Origin: Candidatus Saccharimonadota bacterium
GTDB taxonomy: Bacteria > Patescibacteriota > Saccharimonadia > Saccharimonadales > Saccharimonadaceae
DNA length: 64,000 nt
Assembly (NCBI GenBank): GCA_017513185.1
Contig: JAFXGL010000007.1
Location: 19,739 to 83,738 of the forward strand
Direction of reading: 5' to 3'
Shown: in pieces, positions 56,810 through 64,000 of the stretch
How positions within the stretch are numbered: the stretch's first letter is position 1
Layout: every line of letters begins with the position of its first letter
The notes under the pieces: generated by a model
Seen by the model: the letters and a program-made list of their open reading frames with translations, nothing else
Told to the model about the DNA's origin: nothing
Database searches by the model: none
Translations under genes and position numbers: made by a program

Positions 56810-58123
56810 CTAGAGTTCGGTAGGCTCGTCGCCAGTATCGGGGCAGGAGCCGGCGATTTCTCCGGACCGGTCTTCTTTCCAGCGGATGCAGTCGGCAGTG
56901 ACGTAGAAGTTTTTCTTGATGGAGTCTTCGTCGGAGCCGGTAGCCTCTACGGCGTAGCGCGGGAATGGGAAGAAGAGGTCGGTAAACTCAATGCGGGCCT
57001 CTACGCGAGAATACAAATCATTAGCGCGGCCAGTGGCGTCGATGGCGATTTGCGTATCGACAAAGTCAGCAATGGCGTCGTCACCCTCGCAGGTGCCGCC
57101 GCTGTCCTTGCAAAGTTGGACAGAGAAGGTGGTTTGCGGCTGGTCATAGGGGAGGTTGAGGATGAGATAGAAGGTCTCGCTGTTGCGATGGGCGTCACCG
57201 ATGGGCTGGGGGAGGGAGACAGACATGGAGCAGGCAAATTCTTCGCTACTGTTTTTGTTGCAGTAGATTTTTTGAGGGTCGTTACGGCTAACGTGGTCGT
57301 TGGAATCGCGCAGGACGCTGGCCGATAGGTGGGTGTTAGGAGAGTATTCGTCGGTCGGGACAAGGAAGACGGTACCATTATTGGTGCTATCGCCGACGTT
57401 CCTCTCGAAATCTTCGAGCAAAAAATCTTGGCTACTTTGGATAAGCTGGGCAGAGAGAGTGGGGGGCGTAGCTAGAGGCTCACCGTAGGGGTAGAAGTAG
57501 GCTTTGTTGCCAAAGTTGAGGTTACGGAACTCGCCGTCTTCGCTGGTATACCAGGAAATGCGGAGACCGGTGATGCTGCTGGGGTCGGCAGTTTTGAGCG
57601 GGATGAGGCGCATAGGGGTGCTGGAGCTTAAAGTAGAGCGATAGTCGCCTAGGGTGTTATCGATCATGATACAAGTGTAGGCTTGTGAGACATGTTCGTA
57701 GCCTTCGCGGGAGGGGTCGTCGGACTCTTTAATGAGGACTTCTTTGATGGAGGCGTCTGGGTCGATACGACCAAGAGCTTCGCCGACGACGTCGCAGTAA
57801 CCGTAGCTTGGGTCGGTAGTGTCGGTGATATCGGCAGCGCCAAAGCCTTTGTTAAAGGCACTGATGATGGGAGCGCATTCGTCGCTCTCCATCTTTTCTT
57901 CGCTAATGGAACAGTCGTAGTATTTTTTGAGGGCGATTTTGGCGTCTTCGACGCCGGCGAGAGCAGAGTCGTAGGCACTTTGGGCGAGGTCGTCGTTGGT
58001 GGTTTTGTTAGCTTCGCCGACGATAATGCGGATGAAGCTAGCCGTAATGACAGCGAGCAAGAGCATCACCACGATGACAACGTAGATGGAAGTAGCGCCG
58101 CGCTTAAACTGACCCTGCCGCAT
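56810..58123 (-). CDS. PilX-like pilus-associated surface protein
   Basis: This encodes 437 residues. The N-terminus MRQGQFKRGATSIYVVIVVMLLLAVITASF has a Gly before a long hydrophobic helix (about 9-33), as in PilX/minor-pilin-type proteins that often lack Glu5. About 400 extracytoplasmic residues follow, with several cysteines (DCSISEE, ECAPI, GYCDV, TCIM) that may form disulfides. It is co-transcribed with the TPR-like gene (2 bp gap) and the large pseudopilin-like gene. A role in a type IV pilus or pilus-like fibre is inferred. Confidence 0.65.
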   Translation of the reverse strand: MRQGQFKRGATSIYVVIVVMLLLAVITASFIRIIVGEANKTTNDDLAQSAYDSALAGVEDAKIALKKYYDCSISEEKMESDECAPIISAFNKGFGAADITDTTDPSYGYCDVVGEALGRIDPDASIKEVLIKESDDPSREGYEHVSQAYTCIMIDNTLGDYRSTLSSSTPMRLIPLKTADPSSITGLRISWYTSEDGEFRNLNFGNKAYFYPYGEPLATPPTLSAQLIQSSQDFLLEDFERNVGDSTNNGTVFLVPTDEYSPNTHLSASVLRDSNDHVSRNDPQKIYCNKNSSEEFACSMSVSLPQPIGDAHRNSETFYLILNLPYDQPQTTFSVQLCKDSGGTCEGDDAIADFVDTQIAIDATGRANDLYSRVEARIEFTDLFFPFPRYAVEATGSDEDSIKKNFYVTADCIRWKEDRSGEIAGSCPDTGDEPTEL

Positions 58124-58125
58124 AA

Positions 58126-58629
58126 TTATTGGCCTCCGTTCGTGGCGGCCTCGTAGCGGTCGTAGGCGGAGTTGGCGAGGTCGTGATAGCTGTTAGAGGC
58201 GGCGGTGTCACCCATGTTGTCATAGACATAGGCAAAGTGGGAGTAGACCCGGTAAAGGTCAAAGTCGGAGAGGCCGGTGGTGTCGACGGACTGCAGACGG
58301 GCGAGAGCTTCGCCAGGGTGACCGAGGTCGGTCAGGACCATGACATTATCAAGAATGAGGTTGAGCCGGTCGGCGTCGTTATCGGCGAGGGCGATTTCGT
58401 TTTCGTAATCTTTGAGGCGTTCGTCCTCGGGCTTTTCTGAAGAAGCCTTAGGGACGGTGTCGTCGGTGGTTTCTGAGGTGTTATCGTCAGGTTTATTGTT
58501 ATTGGGCGTGGCTGGTTTGTTGAAAAACAGGAAGTAGGCACCGATACCTAGGCCAATCACGGCTACCGCAGCGGCGATAATGATGATGAGCTTTTTCTTA
58601 GCTGGTTTGGGTTGGGGTTGATTATCCAT
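58126..58629 (-). CDS. Membrane-anchored TPR-like protein, second surface cluster
   Basis: This encodes 167 residues. A short basic N-terminus (PKPAKKK) precedes a membrane helix (about 13-35), an acidic Asn/Asp/Thr-rich linker and a helical TPR-like domain. DFDLYRVYSHFAYVYDNMGD aligns with the paralogue at 42157-42813. AAAGGAG precedes the start. Both clusters keep this gene beside large exported proteins, which points to a shared assembly task. Confidence 0.75.
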   Translation of the reverse strand: MDNQPQPKPAKKKLIIIIAAAVAVIGLGIGAYFLFFNKPATPNNNKPDDNTSETTDDTVPKASSEKPEDERLKDYENEIALADNDADRLNLILDNVMVLTDLGHPGEALARLQSVDTTGLSDFDLYRVYSHFAYVYDNMGDTAASNSYHDLANSAYDRYEAATNGGQ

Positions 58630-58648
58630 ATGCTTATTTTACTCCTTT

Positions 58649-61600
58649 TTAATTTTTAACGCAACGGACATGGAAACCGGCAAAATGGTCATAGCCCGAG
58701 TTGTCACCTCTGTCGACCATGGAGGTTGTTCCAGGGAAGTCAAGAAAATTGTTGCTTCCAAGGTAGGTGGATCTAGTGTTTGATACATATACTCTAAAAC
58801 CTGACGAGTAGCTTCCTGGGACCCACGCATATCCATCACCTGTCTTGAAGTTGATATTGTCAACCATTTGTTCGGTTGTGGCGCTATAATGATACGCGTA
58901 CGAATTGTATGCTCTTAAGAGATCATTAAATGTATCGCTACTTGGCAAGTACCAACCAGCTGGACAAAGATTGCGCCCAGCGAAGCGATTGTAAAAGATA
59001 CGGCCATTATCTTTGAGGTAAGCAATGTCTGTGCTGTGATAACTCCATTGCCTGTAGGTATTATAATTATAATTATAATTATATCTCTCGTATTGATAAG
59101 CTGCAGGTTTTTCGTTGGCCTTAGTAACAAAGTTGTACGAGCTATAATTTGTATTACTCACGGTGATTTTATCGCCATTAGTGGAGAAATCAAACGCCAT
59201 ATTATCTCGCATCCAACATTTGTCGTCTTTCATTTTGATGATTTGGTATGAACTGCCATCACGGGCGTCACGGAGGGTTATTCTCTCATGCGTGCTTAGC
59301 GAGCTACATCCATTCCAAGATTGCATGGTTTTAGACCAGACGGCATAGAGAGTGGTGTCGGTAGAAATAGTAATGGTGCCGCCGGCTGTGTAGGTAGCAG
59401 TAAGAGCGCTAGGGCTAGTAGACCAGCCGAGGAAGTTGAATTTAGGATGATAAGGCGTATTGGTAGGAATGGTGAAGGTGTGACTAGTATCAATGGTGGG
59501 ACCATAAGCTTGGGTGCCTGGGCCGCCAGAGCCACCGTTGGCATCGAGATAGAGGTAGAAGCTACGAGTAGCCGTCCAGACGGCGTAGAGAGTAGTATTG
59601 GCGGAGACAGTGATGGTGCCGCCAGGCGCATAAGCGGCTGCGGTAGCAGAAGAGGTGGTAGCCCAACCGGCGAAAGCATAGCCAGAGCGAGCGGGCTGCG
59701 CAGAACTGATGGTGAATGTATGTGAAGAAGTGGCGACGTAGCCGGAGTCTTGGCTATTTGGAGCGCCTGAGCCGCCGTTGGCATCGTAGCTCAGAGTAAA
59801 CTTATATTTAGCGCGCCACACAGCATAGAGGGTGGTAGTGCCTTCGCTGGTGACGGAGAGAGAGTTGCCGCCCTGATATTCGGCTGAGGAGGCAGAGCTA
59901 GATGTAGCCCAGCCGAGGAAGTCATAGCCGGAGCGAGTGGGCTTGGTAGTGCTGACGGTGAAACTATAGCTCGAAGAGCTTTGAGCGCCGGAGTTTTGAG
60001 TATCCGGGGCGCCAGTGCCGCCATTGGCGTTATAAGCGAGCGAGAAGGTATAGTAGCGCTTCCAGACAGCATAGAGAGTGGTATTGGTGAGGAGATTGAT
60101 AGTACTGCCGCCGCTGTAGCTAGCGGTGGTGGCGGAGCTGGAAGTAGACCAGCCGAGGAAGGTGTGCTTGTCGCGGGTGGGGGAGGTGGTGCTGATGGTG
60201 AAAACGTGACTGCTGTCGTCGCTGGGGCCGAAGGTGTCGCTGGCCGGAGCGCCGAACCCACCGTTAGCATCGTAGCTTAGAGTAATAGTATAGACACGTT
60301 TCCAGACAGCATGGAGGGTGACAGAGCCAGCAACGTTAATTCTGTCGCCCCCTTGGATGTTGGCCGAGGAAGCAGAGCTAGATGTAGCCCAGCCGAGAAA
60401 GCGGTAGTTATTGCGGGTGGGGACGGCACTGCTGACCGTGAAGTTATAGCTGGTAGTGACGACGTCGCCCGAGGCTTGGCTGGCCGGGGCGCCAGAGCCA
60501 CCATTGGCGTCGTAATGGAGGCTGTGATTATAAAGTCTTTGCCAGACAGCGTAGAGGGTGGCGGATTCGGAAGTGACTTTAATGTCGCCGCCGGGGGCGT
60601 ATTGAGCGCTAGTGGAAGATTTGGAAGCAGACCAGCCGAGGAAGCGGTAGCCCGGGCGCGTGGGCTCGGTGGTACTGATAGCAAAGGTGTGATTAGTATC
60701 AGGCGTGGGGCCGTAAACTTGGCTGGTCGGAGCGCCAGAGGCATCACTGGCGTTAACATCATAATGAAGCGTGTAAGTATACAGTCGCTGCCACACGGCA
60801 TAGAGGGTAGTGGAGCGTCGGTCGACATGAATGGTGCCACCCGGCTGATAGTTGGCGTGGGTAGCGCTCTCGGACGTGGACCAACCCAAGAAGTTGAAGT
60901 TGGAGCGGACGGGCCGGATGGTGCTAATCGTAAAGTCGTGCGAGGAAGTGGTGATGTTTTGGTCAACCTGGGTGGGGGGAGCGCCAGCGCCGCCATTGGC
61001 GTTGTAAATTAGGGCGTAAGAATAGGCGTCGAGCTGGGCGTCGTGGACGATGCGCTTAGGGTTGTAAAGGCGGATGATGGAGGAGACGGTGGAGGCGTGC
61101 CCGCTGCCAGCTTGGTCCCAGCAAGTTTGGATGTAAAAGTCGTAAAAGTCCGGCTGGAAGATGCCATCTTCGTCGTTACCACCGGCGTCGGAAGCGATGT
61201 TGGTGACCCAAATACCTTCGGCGGCGTAGAGATGGTCGCGCGAGAGCGACTGAATGGAGCCGGTATTCTCGTCGATGGTGTTATCGGAAAGGTCTTCAGC
61301 AGAGGCCTCGTCGAGGCCGTAGAGCATACGCGGGTAAGTGGCAGCTTGTTGGAGCTTGTTATCAGTGACGAGGATGTCGCCGCTTAAAGCACCGGTGCTA
61401 TTAACGTGGAGATTGTGCGCGTTGAGTGCGAAGGCTTTGACTGGGCGCTTACTGAATAAGTCGGCACAGGACAGGTCGCCAGTGGTTTCTTTAGTAAAGA
61501 AATCTTCGATTTCTTCCTGAACAGTGGTCTCAGTGTAAGCGCGTTCGGCGATGGAGCGCCAAGCGCTAGAGAGTCCAGTGCTGAGACCGTTGGACTCGGC

Positions 61601-61804
61601 GACAAAAGCGCCGTGGATGAAACGCAAAGCTTCGGTCTGAGCGTCGACTTCTTGGCGGGCCATGGTGGTTTCGAGGGTGGTCTGGGAAGTGTTGACACCT
61701 TTGTTCATGAGGGAGATGGCACCAATGGCGACGGCACCAAAAATCCCGACGGCAAACATGACTTCTACCAAAGTATCGCCCTTTAACACCCTTCTGAGTT
61801 TCAT
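58649..61804 (-). CDS. Giant pseudopilin-like surface protein with seven LBR/Flg_new-type repeats and a FISUMP-like C-terminus
   Basis: This encodes 1051 residues. The N-terminus KGDTLVEVMFAVGIFGAVAIG looks like a class III signal: cleavage after Gly9 would leave D-T-L-V-E, with Glu at mature position 5 as in type IV pilins. From about 262 to 825 come seven repeats of about 80 residues, each with Y-D/N-A-N-G-G-x-G-A-P, FLGW and TLYAVW, the Listeria-Bacteroides (Flg_new/InlB B) pattern. The rest (CWMRDNMAFDF, NLCPAGWYLPSS, HVRCVKN) resembles FISUMP domains. It is likely a pilus-tip or fibre adhesin. It starts immediately after the upstream stop. Confidence 0.8.
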   Translation of the reverse strand: MKLRRVLKGDTLVEVMFAVGIFGAVAIGAISLMNKGVNTSQTTLETTMARQEVDAQTEALRFIHGAFVAESNGLSTGLSSAWRSIAERAYTETTVQEEIEDFFTKETTGDLSCADLFSKRPVKAFALNAHNLHVNSTGALSGDILVTDNKLQQAATYPRMLYGLDEASAEDLSDNTIDENTGSIQSLSRDHLYAAEGIWVTNIASDAGGNDEDGIFQPDFYDFYIQTCWDQAGSGHASTVSSIIRLYNPKRIVHDAQLDAYSYALIYNANGGAGAPPTQVDQNITTSSHDFTISTIRPVRSNFNFLGWSTSESATHANYQPGGTIHVDRRSTTLYAVWQRLYTYTLHYDVNASDASGAPTSQVYGPTPDTNHTFAISTTEPTRPGYRFLGWSASKSSTSAQYAPGGDIKVTSESATLYAVWQRLYNHSLHYDANGGSGAPASQASGDVVTTSYNFTVSSAVPTRNNYRFLGWATSSSASSANIQGGDRINVAGSVTLHAVWKRVYTITLSYDANGGFGAPASDTFGPSDDSSHVFTISTTSPTRDKHTFLGWSTSSSATTASYSGGSTINLLTNTTLYAVWKRYYTFSLAYNANGGTGAPDTQNSGAQSSSSYSFTVSTTKPTRSGYDFLGWATSSSASSAEYQGGNSLSVTSEGTTTLYAVWRAKYKFTLSYDANGGSGAPNSQDSGYVATSSHTFTISSAQPARSGYAFAGWATTSSATAAAYAPGGTITVSANTTLYAVWTATRSFYLYLDANGGSGGPGTQAYGPTIDTSHTFTIPTNTPYHPKFNFLGWSTSPSALTATYTAGGTITISTDTTLYAVWSKTMQSWNGCSSLSTHERITLRDARDGSSYQIIKMKDDKCWMRDNMAFDFSTNGDKITVSNTNYSSYNFVTKANEKPAAYQYERYNYNYNYNTYRQWSYHSTDIAYLKDNGRIFYNRFAGRNLCPAGWYLPSSDTFNDLLRAYNSYAYHYSATTEQMVDNINFKTGDGYAWVPGSYSSGFRVYVSNTRSTYLGSNNFLDFPGTTSMVDRGDNSGYDHFAGFHVRCVKN

Positions 61805-64000
61805 CTAGTACCTCACTGGGAGTTTATGAAGATAGGTCGTTTCCGGAAGGAGCGCGCGTTCCGCCTCCCTAGCCGAGAAGAGGAGGGTGGTGGGGCTGTA
61901 TTTGACGATTTCTGCGGGAGTGTTGGTGGTGCCTTGGTTGGCATCACCACCATGAGTGCGGTTGAAGGAGACTTTCTTGGCGAGAATGGCGCCACGGATG
62001 GTAAGTTGGTTACCGCAGACGTTACCATTAAGGCTAATGGCATCTTGGCCGTTGGTGCAGGTGTCGATAGCGTTACCGGCGACCAGCCAAGCATCGAGAT
62101 TAGTGACGTTTTGGTCAATCTTGATGTCGTGTTCGGCGATGAGGATGACTTGGGGAGTGAAGTTCCCGGAGAAGACACGGTTAGGCTCTAAGGTAAGGTT
62201 GGTGTTAACGATAAGGTCACTGGTGCTATAGACAACGATGGGGTTGGAGGAGAAGAAGCGGTTAGGATCGATGCCTCTTGATGCAATATCCCAAGAGTTC
62301 AGAGTATCTTGCTGGATAAGGACAGATTCGGCACGACCTTCAACGTAACGAGCGCGGAGCTTTTCTAGGGTGGTGGACTCGGAGATAATCTTGGAGCCAC
62401 CGAGAGCCTTGACTTCGCTAGTGCCATCGCACTTAGAGTTAGCGATGGTGAGATGGTCAGTATTGCAGAGGATGGTGGGGAGAGTGGCTTGAGTGATGCC
62501 TCTGGCGATAGAAGCGGCAGAAGCCATCTTGGCGATGTCGCCGTTGGCAATAACAGCGAAGTCAGCCCAGGAGCCATAGGTGAGATAGGTCTGATTGGCT
62601 TGGAGAGCGTAGGAAGTAGAGGTTTTGATGCCACCATTGGTTTTGACGCTACCACCCCAAACATTGACGGAGGGGAGCTTGGCGATGTTACTACAAGTGG
62701 ATTTAGAAATGTAGTAGTTGGAGTTAGCAAAGCCAGTAGAGTTAGCGGAGTAGTTGGCTACGGCGATAGCCACACAGTACTTTTCTCCGACGGCGAGGTT
62801 AGACGGCACATAGATGTCGCTAGTAGCGTAAGTGACTGTGTAGTTATTGTTCTCGTAGACGTGGTTGTAGTCGGTATTACCGTCGGAAGCGGGGAGCTTG
62901 GCGGGATGGGAGCTGAGGATGGAGCAACGGCTAGAGTCAGCCCCAAAACCAATGCGGCCAGCGGCACCGTAGAAGTTGGTGCAGAGATCGGTCTGAGGAT
63001 TGCCGGAATTGGCGATGTTGGACCCGCCGATGGTGGCAGCTTGGATGTTATTACGGTCTTGACCAGGTAGAATGCGATAGCCGATGACGTAAGTGTTGGG
63101 CTGGTAAGGATCAGTAATGTAGGACTTAGTGGTGTCGTAACGGTCAATGGAGACGGTGAAGGAACGCTTGACGTTCTGACCAGCATAGGTGATGTCGGAA
63201 GAAGGAGAGGAGACGGGACGGATGTCGCTAATGGTGTAGTTGTAGGGGCGGAAGAGAGAGTAGGTGGTGTAGGAAGAGTTGGCGTAGACAGGGGTAGATT
63301 CGACAGGAGCAAGGTCGACGACTTCAGTACGGTCGTATTTACAGTCACTGGTAAGGTTTTTAGTGGGATAGGAGCCGATGAAGTAGCCGGAAGTATAAGT
63401 CTCGCAACGTTCAATATGTTTGTAGCCGACAGTCCAGTTAGCTTTGGTATTGTAGGTGCCTTGGGAGAACTGTTTGGTTTGGCCGGCAAGGAGCTGGTAG
63501 GTTTGCCAGTTGCCACTGGTGGTAGTGCCACCGGATTGGCGGTCATTACGGCAGGGATAGTTGCTGCTGGGGAAGCCAGAGAGGCTGGCGTGGAAACAGG
63601 TAGAAGTACGACCATCAGCGACGGAGGAGAACCAACGGTTGGTAGTGGTGTCGGTCTTACTAGTGGCGTTAAGCTGGACAGCATAGCCATTAACTAGGCC
63701 GCCGTTAGCACCAGCGTTGAGCTTAGTGGAGCGGTTGCAGGCAGTGCCTTCGGCAGAGCGTTTGGCGTAGATGAAGGTGCTGGTAGTGCTTTGGTTAATG
63801 CGTTCATCGCCCCACATGGCGGTAGTGACGGCATAGTTACAGTTATTGTAGATAGAAGGATGGAAGAAGGCAGGGTTAACACTAGTCTCGAAGTCGCTAC
63901 GGCCAATGTCGGATTCGTCAAAGCCAGAATCGGTACGAGTGAGGCTATGGTCAAAGGCGAAGGAAGCATTGACGGCAGTAGTCTCGTAGGCGGTAGTGTT
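61805..64000 (-). CDS. Large surface protein, N-terminus beyond the window
   Basis: The frame is open from 61805 to the window edge, giving at least 731 residues without the start; an internal ATG at 63817 is not the likely start. The protein is Ser/Thr/Asn/Tyr-rich and beta-like. Its last 350 residues (VNVWGGSVKTNGG, AWLVAGNAIDTC, VSFNRTHGGD, YLHKLPVRY) are paralogous to the end of the 1336-residue protein at 37478-41488. It directly precedes the pseudopilin-like gene (TAG then ATG with no gap). It may be a co-assembled fibre or adhesin subunit. Confidence 0.8.
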   Translation of the reverse strand, partial: NTTAYETTAVNASFAFDHSLTRTDSGFDESDIGRSDFETSVNPAFFHPSIYNNCNYAVTTAMWGDERINQSTTSTFIYAKRSAEGTACNRSTKLNAGANGGLVNGYAVQLNATSKTDTTTNRWFSSVADGRTSTCFHASLSGFPSSNYPCRNDRQSGGTTTSGNWQTYQLLAGQTKQFSQGTYNTKANWTVGYKHIERCETYTSGYFIGSYPTKNLTSDCKYDRTEVVDLAPVESTPVYANSSYTTYSLFRPYNYTISDIRPVSSPSSDITYAGQNVKRSFTVSIDRYDTTKSYITDPYQPNTYVIGYRILPGQDRNNIQAATIGGSNIANSGNPQTDLCTNFYGAAGRIGFGADSSRCSILSSHPAKLPASDGNTDYNHVYENNNYTVTYATSDIYVPSNLAVGEKYCVAIAVANYSANSTGFANSNYYISKSTCSNIAKLPSVNVWGGSVKTNGGIKTSTSYALQANQTYLTYGSWADFAVIANGDIAKMASAASIARGITQATLPTILCNTDHLTIANSKCDGTSEVKALGGSKIISESTTLEKLRARYVEGRAESVLIQQDTLNSWDIASRGIDPNRFFSSNPIVVYSTSDLIVNTNLTLEPNRVFSGNFTPQVILIAEHDIKIDQNVTNLDAWLVAGNAIDTCTNGQDAISLNGNVCGNQLTIRGAILAKKVSFNRTHGGDANQGTTNTPAEIVKYSPTTLLFSAREAERALLPETTYLHKLPVRY

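Noticed and set aside
1-64000. CRISPR arrays, tRNA/rRNA genes, transposases, prophage genes
   Set aside because: Looked for regular direct repeats, cloverleaf-like stretches and recombinase motifs; none seen by eye.

Overview
The window looks like a chromosome segment of a reduced Patescibacteria (CPR) genome, most likely of Saccharibacteria (TM7) type. This is an inference from gene content, and no database was searched. The genes are short and densely packed. Stop/start junctions of the TAATG type or 7-8 bp overlaps are common. Most regulatory signals are AT-rich patches between GC-richer genes. Large surface proteins are prominent, no amino-acid biosynthesis genes are seen, and TGA is used as a normal stop. 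No rRNA, tRNA, CRISPR array, transposase or integrase was found. No gene-free stretch exceeds about 215 bp.

Layout. 1-8.2 kb: signal peptidase, a two-component system with a glutaredoxin-like gene, a PPOX-fold protein, an AI-2E-family permease, the queuosine enzymes QueA and Tgt, and lineage-specific proteins. 8.2-15 kb: a DUF1704-like metallopeptidase, CysS with a DHH phosphoesterase, then a small accessory-looking island that includes a zeta-toxin-like kinase with a 48-residue partner. 15-22 kb: RmuC, then a minus-strand DNA-metabolism run of unknown gene, DnaX, DnaB, GT-C membrane protein, YbaB and RecR. 22-29 kb: Dus/RlmH, the L10-L7/L12 operon with an L10 leader, GpsA, and a UvrD-type helicase fused to a nuclease. 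29-35 kb: IscS/IscU, a LOG protein, and a sugar-phosphate run (gap, rpiB, rpe, PfkB kinase). 35-37 kb: unknown protein and S12/S7. 37-43 kb: first surface-protein cluster. 43-57 kb: trigger factor, FAD oxidase, Tdk/Tmk, a secreted protein, IleS with a heterodimeric ABC exporter, NrdR and FtsZ. 57-64 kb: second surface cluster with pilin-like N-termini, running off the window edge.

Most notable observations. (1) Long imperfect palindromes (about 60-180 bp) sit at gene ends and also inside iscS and rpiB, where they add in-frame peptide; one supplies the last codons of both rmuC and recR. (2) gap is interrupted by a TGA exactly where the conserved Trp of the C-terminal motif belongs, with the rest of the protein intact behind it. 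(3) At least ten genes have an extended -10 (TGn-TATAAT-like) ending 7-8 bp before the ATG, implying leaderless mRNAs, while other genes have a 5'-terminal hairpin plus a strong Shine-Dalgarno. (4) Structural zinc ribbons are missing from DnaX, RecR and NrdR. (5) Two paralogous surface loci include a pseudopilin-like 1051-residue protein with seven Listeria-Bacteroides-type repeats and a FISUMP-like end.
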